From: Sipunculus nudus
Taxonomy: Eukaryota > Annelida > Sipuncula > Golfingiida > Sipunculidae
DNA length: 64,000 nt
Direction of reading: 5' to 3'
Assembly (NCBI GenBank): GCA_026874595.1
Contig: CM049320.1
Span: 12,775,488-12,839,487, forward strand
Position 1 is the first letter of the stretch. Each line of letters starts with the position of its first letter. The notes below the pieces were generated by a model. The model saw nothing but the letters and a program-made list of their open reading frames with translations. It was not told the DNA's origin and ran no database searches. Positions 1-11,830 of this stretch are shown here, in pieces. Made by a program: the position numbers and the translations under genes.

Positions 1-109
1 ATCAGGATGCACTAATTGTCAGTGACCCACATTTTATGGAATCAAATCAGACTTTTATTTTTAAAGCGGTAATAACATCCATTTTTATAAGTAATTTAAT
101 GAGGGACTA

Positions 110-112
<3 letters not shown>

Positions 113-174
<62 letters not shown>
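113..174. repeat. (TA)n microsatellite
   Basis: A perfect TA tract of about 31 dinucleotides. The sequence from 175 to 1063 holds nothing I recognise apart from an A-rich patch at 880-905 and a short C-run near 916. Confidence 0.97.
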
Positions 175-175
<1 letters not shown>

Positions 176-1062
176 CGACGGTTAAGATAAAGATATACAT
201 GTATATTTATGTCCCTCTGTTTGAAAATGTTGGGAGAGGGAAGTCACCCATCCCCCAACAAATTGAGCTCTTATTGTCACAAGCAAACAGTTATAGCTAC
301 ATTAAGTCACTAAGTGTACAATTAATAACAATGATTCTTGGTTTCACTGAAAGTCGTTGCGAAACATTTAGTTCGGTTACCCACCGATAGGCGTTCTTAA
401 ATGTACGTCCATTGCCTCTCCAAACTGGGGGCAATTCATTTGGAGTTCGTTCCCTTCAATTGTCGTGGAATACCGCATATGAGGACAACGGAGTTGTTTC
501 AGGAGTCACTAAATGTGTAAGTAAACTTATTTTGTAAATTTCCGGAGTCCGTTTCAGCGCATCCACACTGGCCATTCTGTTTCATTTGCTTTCTTACGTT
601 AGATGGCTTATACCGTTTTTAAATAATATTTAAGAACACAAGAATAGATCTATAAACTAAAAAGGGTCCAGATCATCTGCAGTTTCAGTCCACATAACCT
701 AAAAGGTTGAAATACCGTTTAATTTCCCCACACACGCCAACAATCCCACCCCGTACTTCCTATTAATCGTCAAGGCTTATTCTTGGTAACAATGGTCCTT
801 GCAATTCATCTCTATTTGAGAATTAGTTGTCTTGATCATTGTCTGGCCATTGTCCACATTTACACAAAATGTACCCAAAAAAAAAAATAAATAAAAAAAT
901 AAAAATAGCGTAGTGCCCCCCCCACCTCCAGCACACATATTTTAATAAAAATACAGCTTCACTTAAGGCCAGAGTCATGAAACATATTTGTAACGTATTG
1001 TAAGTAAACTTTATGTTTACAAAATATGTGATAAAAAAATATACTGTAGTAACAATCTCAAC

Positions 1063-1063
<1 letters not shown>

Positions 1064-1144
<81 letters not shown>

Positions 1145-1161
1145 TTATATATATATATATA
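1064..1161. repeat. (TA)n microsatellite, interrupted
   Basis: About 98 bp of TA repeats broken by TGTATA and TTTATA. The open frame crossing it on the minus strand is low complexity (Tyr-Ile repeats) and not a gene. Downstream, 1330-1341 is a 12-bp C-run. Confidence 0.97.
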
Positions 1162-1619
1162 AACTCCATTTTTATATACAAAACATACATAATTCATTAT
1201 AATGACCACGTTTAAACTCAGGTCTCCGTGCATGTAAATACAAATGCTGTAAAAAATAAATCAAATGAATCAAGTATGTTTTCAAATGTAAATGCGCTAA
1301 AATATCTAATGCAAATTAAATCAGCTTTACCCCCCCCCCCCGGTAGCATTGATTATATGTGTATATTGTAATGAATAAGTCCAATATCTATACATATATA
1401 TATACCTATATATCTATCAAATCTAAACAGATTTGCATATGACCCCAGTGAAACCAGTCATTCACCCAAAGTACAATATATTATTAAAACCCAACTAGAA
1501 AATGGGCAGTCTCTTGTATCGCAGTTCATAGATTAATTCAGGCATGGGATGTCTCCTTGCCCTGGAGGAAGACTGGCATCAAAGATCCCAAGACAGTGGT
1601 TATATCACCATTTAAATGT

Positions 1620-2125
1620 CTTGTCTTGTGACCCTAGTGTATTGACATGTAACAAACTGGCGCACAGAGTCGCTCGAAACCAATATGGTTACCAACGTGC
1701 TGGTAACCAAAATGAACAAGTATGAGACACGTGCCATTTGCACTCACGGATGCTACAAGAAAATAATTATAGGTTGCGCCACCAGTCTTGTGGACAAGAT
1801 AGAGCAGTAAAAGATCCATGGATGTGCAACATTTCAGGCCAATATGTCAGGCCACTCCAGAAGTTGGTGCACGTATTTACTCTACAAAAAAATTGTAGAT
1901 GGCGCCATCAGTCTTGTGTACGGATTAAAGCTGTACTAGATATATGGACAGGTAAATGTAAGGCCGATATCTCCAACCACTCCCGAGATCGGTACGTAGG
2001 CAACAAGAAGCAATAGTAGGCGGCGCCACCAGTCTTGTGTACGATAAAGCTATCCAAGATGGATGTATATAATGTCCATCCATAAAAGATCGACGTGGCG
2101 AAAGGTCAGAGGTCACACCCATTCT
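1620..2125 (-). repeat. Dispersed repeat relic, GGCGCCACC-containing ~125-bp units
   Basis: Three imperfect units each carry a variant of GGCGCCACCAGTCTTGTG (about 1776, 1900 and 2022), followed by a stretch like AAAGCTATCCAAGAT and then CCACTCCCGAGAT. Read on the minus strand these match the internal units of the large element at 52768-54113 (ATATCTCGG.AGTGGTTTGAC, then GGTGGCGCCACC). This is a truncated, reverse-orientation copy. Open frames on either strand here are by-products of the repeat. Confidence 0.7.
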
Positions 2126-2139
2126 GTTAGGCACCAAAT

Positions 2140-2241
2140 TACAGTGGAACCTGTCTGAAAGACTACCTATATAATAAGACCATCTGTCTGACCACTTTAA
2201 GCCAGTCCCACAGTTGGCCTTATAACACAGGTTTCACTGTA
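2140..2241. mobile_element. Pogo/Tigger-like mini-element (MITE), ~102 bp
   Basis: The ends are inverted: TACAGTGGAACCTGT at 2140 and ACAGGTTTCACTGTA ending at 2241. CAGTGAAACC-type ends next to TA suit the Tc1/mariner-pogo group, which duplicates a TA target. There is no coding capacity. Related ends occur at 14711-14850 and 39906-40090. Confidence 0.6.
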
Positions 2242-2856
2242 TGTGCGGTAATGATGCAAAGTTTTTGGATAATTTCCTCCAGCGGTTTTAGAGGCTTTCT
2301 AGCCCTGCCTTGGCTTAAGTATTTGCGTTTACAAATAAAATGCTTAAAATAAAACGTGATTCCATGTACCGATAAACGCAACTCGATGCCAACTCTTATC
2401 ACTAAACAGCCGGCCACAGAGCCGTACTTTAAATATATAATTGTCCGCGAGATGGCAGTACCTGTTCTAAATTTATCAACTCAGCAAAGTAAGTCTGATA
2501 GCTCGGTTAGTGGAAGGAATTGTTTTAACCATTGCATCGACTGGGCCAGTCTAGAGGTTTTCCAATCATCGAGCGCGACGACGACGGTGGAACAAGTATG
2601 AAAACACATTGTTCCCGAAATTTGGTTCCGAGGACACAATAACACTTTATTAATGAGTATTTTTTTCTGATATTACAAGATTAACTTTAAACTGCAAAAG
2701 TGTAAAATTTCATTTGAATTTGAGAATGTTTCCATATTTGAATGAAAATTTAGATAACCAGCAGTTCTGCATTTGGATGCAAATATGATAAATTAAAATG
2801 CAAATGCATCTGTTTATGTTTGAAAGGTGAACATACATCTTTGACACGTTTTCCAG

Positions 2857-2940
2857 GACAAGCTCCCGCTGCAGCAGCGAGTCTCAGAACGACTCCTGAC
2901 ACGCATTAACCTCATCAATTTTAGTTTACGCCCTCATTAG
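2857..2940 (+). other. Possible terminal coding exon of an unseen upstream gene (weak)
   Basis: CTTTGACACGTTTTCCAG at 2839-2856 resembles a splice acceptor. It is followed by GC-richer sequence that reads 27 codons and a stop (DKLPLQQRVSERLLTRINLI, then NFSLRPH) in one phase, or TSSRCSSESQNDS and a stop (2858-2899) in another. The composition differs from the AT-rich surroundings. I recognise no family for either reading, and no upstream exon is visible. It could be chance or an unrelated GC-rich regulatory island (about 2840-3200). Confidence 0.15.
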
Positions 2941-3357
2941 TTGAGGTTTCCGGGGTGTCGTCTGCGCGCGCCTTGCACGCTCTCAACGTGGTACCGAATC
3001 ATGCGAAAGAAAAGAAGTCGGGCTTACGGTCTGCAGGGCACCCATGTTCTCCGTGTTAATGAACAATTATGTAAAGGGCTCGCTGATTTGAATCACCCGG
3101 GGAATGAGAAATCGATGTTAAATTCATGTTATTAGCTGACGCCCAGTTACGGTGCCGCGTATAAGGCACCTGGGCCCGCGGGCAAGCTCTTCATGTTTAG
3201 CTGACAGCTAAAGCGTCTTAATCCGAGTTTTTTTTCACCGTGTCTTGCTACTTAAACTTGCGCAAATGCACGAAATCGATTATTCCTGCCATGGTGTCAA
3301 GATAGACAATGCTACAGAATGTAAATAAGTCCATGTTTATGTTGCTAGTTTCTTTAA

Positions 3358-4108
3358 ACAAGCTAGGGAATACTCAGATAAAAATAATATAAGACTCCAG
3401 TGGCAGTAAATAAAATAGGGTATACGTCTTATCATGTAATTGTCCTACTTTGGACCATGAACGCGTCGAATGATAAAGAACAGTGCAGTTTATTTGTTTC
3501 TTAAGCTTAAAAACAAGCTAGGGAATACTCAGATAAAAATAATATAAAACTCCAGTGGCAGTAAATAAAATAAGGTATACGTCTTATCATGTAATTGTCC
3601 TACTTTGGACCATGAACGCGTCGAATTATAAAGAACAGTGCAGCTTATTTGTTTCTTAAGCTTAAAAACAAGCTAGGGAATACTCAGATAAAAATAATAT
3701 AAAACTCCAGTGGCAGTAAATAAAATAAGGTATACGTCTTATCATGTAATTGTCCTACTTTGGACAATGAACGCGTCGAATGATAAAGAACAGTGCAGCT
3801 TATTTGTTTCTTAAGCTTAAAAACAAGCTAGGGAATACTCAGATAAAAATAATATAAAACTCCAGTGGCAGTAAATAAAATAAGGTATACGTCTTATCAT
3901 GTAATTGTCCTACTTTGGACCATGAACGCGTCGAATGATAAAGAACAGTGCAGCTTATTTGTTTCTTAAGCTTAAAAACAAGCTAGGGTATACTCAGATT
4001 AAAATAATATAAACTCCAGTGGCAGTAAATGAAATAGAGTATACGGGTAATCATGTAATTTTCCTTCTTTGGATCATGCACGCGTCAGTTGATAAAGAAC
4101 AGTCCAGC
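3358..4108. repeat. Tandem array, 5 copies of a 155-bp unit
   Basis: The word AGCTAGGG begins at 3361, 3516, 3671, 3826 and 3981, an exact 155-bp period. Copies 2-4 are nearly identical; copy 1 has a few changes, and copy 5 is the most diverged. Each unit includes GGACCATGAACGCGTCGAAT and GTTTCTTAAGCTTAAAAACA. No open frame is maintained. The higher identity of the inner copies suits unequal crossing-over or slippage in a young satellite-like array. Confidence 0.97.
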
Positions 4109-4130
4109 CTAGAGACACGTACGTGCAAGT

Positions 4131-4910
4131 AACGTAATAGAGACGTAATAGTACGTCCGTAATAGAGAGAGGTGTCCGTAATTGAGAGAGGTGTCCGTAA
4201 TGGAGAGAGATGTCCGTAATGGAGAGAGATGTCCGTAATGGAGAGAGGTGTCCGTAATGGAGAGAGGTGTCCGTAATGGAGAGAGGTGTCCGTAATGGGG
4301 AGAGGTGTCCCTAATGGAGAGGGGTTACCGAAATGGAGAGAGGTGTCCGTAATGGAGAGAGGTGTCCCTAATGGAGAGATGTGTCAGCAGTGGAGAGAGG
4401 TGTCCGTAATGGAGAGAGATGTCCGTAATGGAGAGAGGTGTCAGTAATGCAGATAGACCTCTGTGATGGAGAGAGATGTCCGTAATGGAGAGAGATGTCC
4501 GTAATGGGGAGAGGTGTTCGTAATGGAGAGAGGTGTCCGTTATGGAGAGAGGTGTCTCTAATGGAGAGAGGTGTCCGGAATGGGGAGAGGTGTCCCTAAT
4601 GGAGAGGGGTGACCGAAATGGAGAGAGGTGTCCGTTATGGAGAGAGGTGTCCCTAATGGAGAGATGTGTCAGCAGTGGAGAGAGGTGTCCGTAATGGAGA
4701 GAGGTGTCCCTAATGGATAGATGTGTCAGCAGTGGAGAGAGGTGTCCGTAATGGAGAGATGTGTCAGTAATGCAGATAGGCCTCTGTGATGGGGAGAGAT
4801 GTCCGAAAGCGGTATCAGTAATGGAGAGAGGTGTCCGAAATGGAGAGAGGTGTCCGTAATGGAGAGGGTTTCCCGTTATGGAGAAAGATATCCGTAATGG
4901 AAAGAGGTGT
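4131..4910. repeat. 19-bp minisatellite (GTGTCCGTAATGGAGAGAG)
   Basis: About 40 copies of a 19-bp unit with scattered substitutions, directly after the 155-bp array. Because 3 x 19 = 57, the minus strand stays open over a long stretch (4325-4918), giving a 19-residue peptide periodicity rich in SLHYGHLSP-like text. I regard this as a by-product of the repeat, since there is no start context, domain or codon-level conservation to suggest a protein. Confidence 0.95.
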
Positions 4911-4919
4911 TTTTTCATG

Positions 4920-6570
4920 GTCGTAACGGAGAAGAAAATTACTCCTGATAAAATTGAAGTGATTTTTGTTGAATTTTCAAAATATTATTTTTCATTATAC
5001 CTGTATTTAAATTTGATTTAAATCATCCCAATTTACAAACATTCAAAAACGTACTATAAGTTATAGGTCAGCTGAGATCCAGAATCAACTTAAGATATTA
5101 TTGGTGTTGACAGGTTGATTGAATTATCTTGAACTTGCTACGGTAAAGATTTTGTTTTATTCCCCTAAAAATTAAGTGAAGCATAGTAAAAAGATACTTT
5201 GGTTCTATTCCTTAAAATGTGAGCCCCCTCCCCCGCCCCCTCCCTCTAGAACAAGACTCATGAGTGCGGTAGATGCAGAAGCTGTCACAGGTATATGCAG
5301 AGTGAATGTATTTGGGTTCATACTTTAATTGTAATAATTACTGTCAGGTATAGCGGTTGTTACAATGACGGTTATAAAACACCCCCACCCACGTATACGC
5401 CCTGCAGGCATATCACCATGCTCGTCAGGGACAGATTGCTCCTCGTTTGGCCCAGATTCTCGCGTCTTCTGTGGTGTTCTTTCTTAAGGAGAACATCAGG
5501 CTGGGGATGTCAATTTGTTTGGCAGTTCTTTGATGCACCAGGCGTGTCAACAAACGGGCCAAACACATCTCTCCTAAAGACGAATAAAAGGCACTGTCGG
5601 ATCAATGGCCGGGTTTGAATGAACACATGTCAAACAGATTTTAATGTTGGAAAAGCATGGCCGATTCGGTGCCCGCAACGCGTGCTCTGTTACAGAAGAA
5701 ATGAAACGCTACCTCCATGCCCGCTCGAACAAGGGGAAAAGGAAAAGAAATCTGACAACATATTTTTTTTATAATACAACTTTTTTTGGGTACTGGATGG
5801 TTGGCTTGCCTTTTGCAAAATTTCACAAACAATGCTACATAAAATCTTGCGCAAGGTTTGAGGCATGCACAAGGACCAATCCGTTCATTCTGGGTGCTAA
5901 TCTGATTCTATTTTTGCCTCCAAATATTCTTTACCATTGCTAGAAAAGGCAATTTTTTATATCTTGGTTGGGAATGACATATAGTCACTCATTGGTATTC
6001 GGGGCAACCTTTGGTCTGGTGGACAGAGCTGGTCTGTGATGCAACCATCGATTTGGAGGACCGCGATACGCATTTCTCTGGGCTTGCATTCATGTATTTC
6101 TTTTACTTGAATACCAAAATTCGATCAGGACCTTTTTGTAGGTACACATCAATGGCTGCTTTCTATAGTTTCCATAATTTTCTCCTCTTTCTTCTTAAAT
6201 ATGCCTGATAATACATATAGTCAAACACCAACTGATGATCAACCAAAATAATTTTGGTCACCATTGCGTATATATTCAAGTCTGGCTCAGTTCCATCTCT
6301 TTTCGTCCGCTCTGTGTGTGGCCTGCTTTACTATCAATCCACTTGTCTGTTTATATTAGTGTACCTATTCGTGCTACATATTGTTTTCTTTCAATTTGCG
6401 AATCAGAGACAACCTTAACTAAAATATGGACAAGCGCCTACGTTTGTCCGCCGAATCACAGGGGCTTATATAGATTTAATGAGGCATTTGGGGATATATC
6501 CTCTGATGTGAAAAATCTTCACGTCTGAGATGCCAAAATAAACCAAGACGAAAAGACTGTCGCAAAAAAA
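4920..6570. other. Non-coding stretch, no recognised gene
   Basis: AT-rich sequence with a C-run near 5225-5245 and a somewhat more GC/CpG-containing part at 5380-5720. The open frames there (for example 5295-5618 and 5644-5943) show no motif or splice context that I can support. Confidence 0.5.
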
Positions 6571-6572
6571 TA

Positions 6573-7045
6573 TGGTAGGTGGCACCATCAGGTATCTTCG
6601 AGATAAAGCTTTCCAATATCTTTGGACCTGCATATTTTCAGGCCTATACATCAATTTACTCCTGAGATATGTGCGTGGCTGTTACCTTTGAAAACGCAAT
6701 TGTGGGTTGGGTCACCAGACGTGCCTAAGGGAAGGCTATCCAATGTGGAAGGGCAGGCAAAATTCAACGCTGGTACATCAAACCACTCCCGAGATATGTA
6801 TGATTTTCAGTCAAAACAGACATACAGATGGACGCCATGCGAAAACCACTGTAGATGGCGCCACCAGTCCTGTGTAAAAGGTAAAGGTATCCAAGGTCTA
6901 AAGATACGTCAATCCATTTCTGAAATAAGTGCATGGATGAATCCTTTGTAAACATGATTGTAGGTGGCGCCACCAGTTTGATGTACGAGAACGCACTTCC
7001 AAAAAAAAAAAAAAAAAAAAACTATAAAATTTCAGGCCCACACAT
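6573..7045 (-). repeat. Dispersed repeat relic, second copy of the GGCGCCACC family
   Basis: Three to four units with GGTGGCACCATCAG (6580), GATGGCGCCACCAGT (6855) and GGTGGCGCCACCAGT (6964). They are interspersed with ATCAAACCACTCCCGAGATATG and TTTCAGGCCxACACATCAA. Internal A-run at 6999-7021. Same family and orientation as 1620-2125, and the reverse of the copy at 52768-54113. Confidence 0.7.
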
Positions 7046-8038
7046 CAATCAACTTCTGAATTATGTGTGAAAATGAAAACAGGTGAGGCTTTTTCCTGCA
7101 GGTGTGGATCTTTAGAGCTGAGCGATATACCGATATAATCAATACATGTGGAAGTAATATCCAAAAAAGCACCACAGCTCAAAAGACGGAATGGGTTATT
7201 AAAATGTCAGGAGAAACAAACTCAAACGAGTTATAATTGCTTCTAGTTATTAAAGTTGTTTAAAACTGTCCTATCTCACAGTAGTAATATTTAAATCATT
7301 TAAACAACGATCTTACTAAATGCATGGTTATCAAGATTATTTCGATAACTTAATGTTTTTTTATGAGCTGCATGTTACTCTAACCGTTCAGATCATTTCA
7401 ACATGGATTAACAGACATACCGACCAATTAATCAACAAAGGACGATAAAAAATAATATCTCCAGCATGAGAGGAGGTACAATACGCTGTTTTGTTTGCCC
7501 GGTTTTATTTATACGCATATCCACGCAGTATAATGTGTGCATGCATGTATATTCTGTGACACACAGTGTAACTGCCAAAATAACTGCCTTAAGCAAGTCG
7601 TTAATACCAATTTGGCACTCATTCAGCCAAGACATGAATAGGTAATTGACATTGATCATTGACTCCTGAAGATTGGTGGCCTCACGTTGACCGCCCACTT
7701 ACACAACAGAAGAGCTTTATTGGTTGCTTGCATATAATATGTGTGACCGAACAGACTGGTGTGTAGGGTCAAAGTCATCGGGTCAAAAGAGCATGTCTGA
7801 AATCTGTTGACGCTGAAGGATAACAAGGGAATTTATTTCAGTTTGAGAAAACGACTCAGAACTGTGCGAGGTGTTCACGAACTCTGTATAGCAAATGTCA
7901 GTTATATCAATTACGTGCATTTATTAGCTAATGCTTTTTGTAATTGCTCTTTTTTTTCACAGACTGGTCTTTACAACTTAATAATAATGTTTCCTTAAAA
8001 AAAACCACTGTTTTCATTTTGCCTCGAAGGTTTCATCA
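7046..8038. other. Non-coding stretch, nothing recognised
   Basis: AT-rich with no repeat structure, RNA gene or supported exon that I can see. A short TA run follows at 8049-8063. Confidence 0.5.
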
Positions 8039-8217
8039 CATTTAAAGGAATATATATATATATGATCCTTGCAGGTACCCATCTTCTTTGAGAAATGCTT
8101 TGATATTTTTTGGATATCAATCAACACTCTATCAAATATGTATGGACATATGACGTAATTAATTTATCCTGAACGTATAAAAGCACATCCTAGACTGTTT
8201 TCTTATATTAAAATGTA

Positions 8218-8492
8218 TTTAAGGTTCTATGAAGAACCCTACACATTGGTTCCACCAAGAACCTTTTAAGGTTCCCCACTCAGTCCACCGTGAAGAACCT
8301 TGGAGGGTTCTTCTCAGAACCTCTGAAGAGGTTCTTATTGGAACCTTATAGGTTCCATAAAAGAACCTTAGGGAGGTTCCAAAAAGAACCCAGCTTGAAG
8401 GTTCTAGCTGGAACCTTAAAAGGTTCCCCACTCAGTCCATTCTGAAGAACCCTTTTGGGTTCTAGTTAGAACCCTTTTTTCTAAGAGTGTAT
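8218..8492. mobile_element. GGTTC/GAACC foldback MITE
   Basis: More than a dozen alternations of AAGGTTC and GAACCTT words make the whole 270 bp a series of nested short palindromes (for example GGTTCTATGAAGAACC at 8223 and GGTTCTAGTTAGAACC at 8458). CCCCACTCAGTCCA occurs twice (8274 and 8427). The right edge, read inward, is ACACTCTTAGAAAAAAGGG, which resembles termini of GGTTCTT-rich MITEs reported in fish and other animals. A matching left terminus is not clear. Confidence 0.65.
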
Positions 8493-8656
8493 ATGATGCC
8501 GATGCTGAACATTAAAGCGTTGAACAAACCAGTCAGCTTCAAAGAAATGTCTGATCAACAGTGATGCAAACAATATAACTGTCTTTATTAACACTTGAAT
8601 ACCTTGCCAGGTGATTCTGTATGCATTATGTGTATTATACATATATAAATGTATAC

Positions 8657-8657
<1 letters not shown>

Positions 8658-8723
<66 letters not shown>

Positions 8724-8730
8724 ATATATT
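8658..8730. repeat. (TA)n microsatellite
   Basis: TA dinucleotide tract, broken once by CATG. Confidence 0.96.
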
Positions 8731-9065
8731 TTACAAAAGATACACAAATTCTTGTGGCTTTTGGCAATATCGAGTCAAATGATTATCATTCACCAATGAA
8801 TATAACAGCTGCATGGGTATAATTTTTTTCAGATTTGTCTCCTAAATGTCAGGAATATGTTCGGAAAATGCATAAAAGGATTCCTACAGACACGCGCAGT
8901 GAGAGAAAATGATAGCCGCAGTGTTTTTTATTGGTATATTGTCATGCTTAAATAATCCCACTCCAATGATTATCTACTTCTTGAGTGATCATTATTATTT
9001 GTTTCGTGATGAATGTATGTCCAGGTTCCAAGCACATTTTCTTATACCCTATGGGATTAGGATGG

Positions 9066-9071
<6 letters not shown>

Positions 9072-9142
<71 letters not shown>
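9072..9142. repeat. (TA)n microsatellite
   Basis: Perfect TA tract, about 35 dinucleotides. Confidence 0.97.
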
Positions 9143-9145
<3 letters not shown>

Positions 9146-9251
9146 TCGAGTAGTGTAAATACAGTAATTAATGAAAGACAGTTTATATAGTTTTGTTTGT
9201 GAGAAAGACATGCATGAATGGGCGCAGTTTAGTGGGGGACTGTAATGACAA

Positions 9252-9301
9252 GGGGGGGGGCAAAGACTAGTATATACACATGTTATGCCCCCCCCCCCCC
9301 C
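9252..9301. repeat. G-run and C-run pair
   Basis: A G-run (9252-9260) and a C-run (9288-9301) separated by 27 bp. The two could pair as a hairpin or make G-quadruplex/i-motif structures on opposite strands. Confidence 0.85.
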
Positions 9302-9760
9302 ACATCTTGTGATGCAGCTAATTGAATGAATGCAACTTTGCATTAAATATAGGATCTACCTGTAATCAGTAAAACATGTAAACAATATAATGTGTCACAG
9401 TGTCGCAAAATTCCCTAAATATCAATGCTGCATGGTGTTCCAGTAATAAATAAAATAGCAAATGACTGATAATATGATAGTATTTTCGACGAAATTGTAC
9501 AGGTGCCAACTGTTCAAATGAAAAAAACCCTCATGTATGCATGTTTTACTGGCAGATTAGAATTTTAGGGAACAAATTTCTTCTTGTTGATTTCTGAAGC
9601 GATATACTATTCTGCGATACTGTTATTTCGTTCAAAAATTGCTTCAAAATAGCTCGATTACAAGGCCCTACGTGTGAGGGGTACCACACATTGTGAATGG
9701 AAATTTAGCCACTGGAGGCATGCATGATATGGGACATGGAAGCTATAACAGAAGCCGATT

Positions 9761-9953
9761 CAGGGGGGAGGGGTCCGGATCCCCCCCCCCATTTTTCTTT
9801 CGTAGTAACTTTTTTAAGGGGTTCAGACAAGATTTTTCGGCCTGGACCCCCTTTCCTGGACCTTGGAACCTTTTTTAAGGGATTTCATTGGTCTTGCTGG
9901 GATGGACCCCCCCCCCACCTTTTCCTTAATCCTATATCCTGGAACCGCCCCTG
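9761..9953. mobile_element. CAGGGG-ended MITE-like repeat
   Basis: It begins CAGGGGGGAGGGGTCCGGAT and ends CCTGGAACCGCCCCTG, whose complement begins CAGGGGCGG. The inside has C-runs and repeated CCTGGACC words. Elements with CAGGGGCGGATCCAGG-like ends are common in invertebrate genomes and are usually classed with hAT-type non-autonomous elements. No clear 8-bp target duplication is visible. Confidence 0.45.
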
Positions 9954-9965
9954 TGTAGAATACCT

Positions 9966-9975
9966 CGCGCGCGCG

Positions 9976-10008
<33 letters not shown>

Positions 10009-10018
10009 TTATATATAT
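9966..10018. repeat. Compound (CG)n(CA)n(TA)n microsatellite
   Basis: CGCGCG, then CACACA, then TATATA tracts in sequence, ending near TATATATCG. Confidence 0.95.
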
Positions 10019-10395
10019 CGTTTGTTTACATTAGCAACTAGGTATTAGCCACGACAGGTGAGTGGAAGTCTTATAAATTTAACTCAGTCAATTAAGATGT
10101 CTACAAGTAAGTGATGGGTCATAATAACCTGAGTTTAATGTATATTGCCCAACCACCGTATACCTTATTATAAAGCTTTCTATACTGAAACCATCATTGC
10201 TCATAACAAGGGTCTTCCCCTAATTGACCATGACTTAGTGAGTAGCCTAGCTGAATTTCTCTAGATACACTGTCACTATATTTTATTGGTTGCATACAAT
10301 CCAGAAACTGTGCAGTGTACGTGTATATATCAGGTCTGGCCTGACGATTCATATAATGATGAAACCAATGGTTGCCTAAGTTGTGGGTTGGCTTG

Positions 10396-10450
<55 letters not shown>

Positions 10451-10451
10451 A

Positions 10452-10494
<43 letters not shown>

Positions 10495-10495
10495 A

Positions 10496-10586
<91 letters not shown>
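10396..10586. repeat. Compound (TA)n and (GA)n microsatellite
   Basis: TA tracts interrupted twice by the same GTGTGTATATTTA block (10446 and 10490), followed by (GA)n at 10553-10586. The duplicated interruption implies a ~45-bp duplication within the tract. A purine-rich stretch continues to about 10760. Confidence 0.95.
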
Positions 10587-10587
<1 letters not shown>

Positions 10588-10759
10588 ATGCACAGTCAAT
10601 TTCGGGCAGGGGACTTCTGAAATTAAACCGAGAAATCGAAAAAGACATGTTTAACTGAAGAAAATATGATAAAAAAAGACAGAAGACATAAGAGAGAAGA
10701 CCATGCAGAGAAGAACATTTAAGAAGGAGAAGAAACGGTAGAAAGATGTGATAAGAACA

Positions 10760-11740
10760 CAAATATATCATAGAAGTATCAGTACTACAATAAATACAGT
10801 ATAGAATCAACAGGAGAGTATAGCAAAAAGAAATAAAAAGTCAAGAAGAGATAAAATAATGACTTCATATTATAAACCGTGTTAAATGAATCATCTAATA
10901 TAATCTTGTGACTCATAGATTAGCGTGCATGAATATGTAACATATATCCAACAAAATAAGAGGGAGTCCATGTGTTAGGGGAAGAATATAAACATCGACT
11001 TGCCATTTATGCGGCATCTTCAATTTTATTATTTGTCGTGAGGACGGAATGAAGTACGTATATATATAAATTAGTTTCACTCTTGCATCTCCACGTTTAT
11101 TAGTGCGGGCTGGATAAAAAGACCCGCTGCACGACTTCACACGTTCACATGTTTGCTGTAAAACCGCTTTTGAGCCCAAAAGTACCTGCCGGAAATGGCA
11201 AGTTCAATGACAAAGGCGTCGCAGGCTGATGCTTGACCGGTGAATTAAACCTATATTTAATGTCCGTTTATTAAAGACCATCGTCTCATTGAGAGACCAG
11301 TGTGCTCACGAATATTCATATCACACTAAAGTGTCAGCAGTCACGTGTCCCGTGTCCACTGTGTTTTCTGCTCACAAATATATGTACAGTCCTGCTGGTT
11401 ATATTATACCTGTAGTTAATAGCACTAGGTGTGAAACAATAAACAAACCCCGTAAAGCGTATACATGAACTGATGCATTTTCGTATGGCAGATGTTTAGC
11501 GTATCTGGACGCTATGGGAACAACAGCATCAGTCGGCCAACGGAAAGATTTTCTACATGTTAGTTATAAATATATGCATGCATATCCGCTGGGCGCACTT
11601 AAAGGAAACTGTGTGAGAGTGTATGTTTGTATACGCATTTTTTTCGGGGGGGGGGGGGGGGCAGCTAGCTCTGTAAAGAAATATACTTGAATTTATGAAA
11701 TCTGTCACGTACACTTTGTATAGTTTACTTTTCTGATTTT
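10760..11740. other. Non-coding stretch
   Basis: No supported gene. A 16-bp G-run lies at 11646-11661. Confidence 0.5.
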
Positions 11741-11743
11741 AAA

Positions 11744-11830
11744 ATTATAATATAATATAATATAATATAATATAATATAATATAATATAATATAATATAA
11801 TATAATATAATATAATATAATATAATATAA
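11744..11830. repeat. (TATAA)n pentanucleotide microsatellite
   Basis: About 17 perfect copies of a 5-bp unit. Confidence 0.98.

Noticed and set aside
823-1233. Long open frame across the (TA)n tract on the minus strand
   Set aside because: Low-complexity Tyr-Ile translation of a microsatellite; no start context or family.
8948-9343. 131-codon minus-strand open frame
   Set aside because: Half of it is the (TA)n tract and the rest crosses a C-run; not protein-like.
10330-10810. Several overlapping open frames on both strands with Tyr-Ile, Arg-Glu or Ser-Leu repeats
   Set aside because: All are translations of the (TA)n/(GA)n tract.
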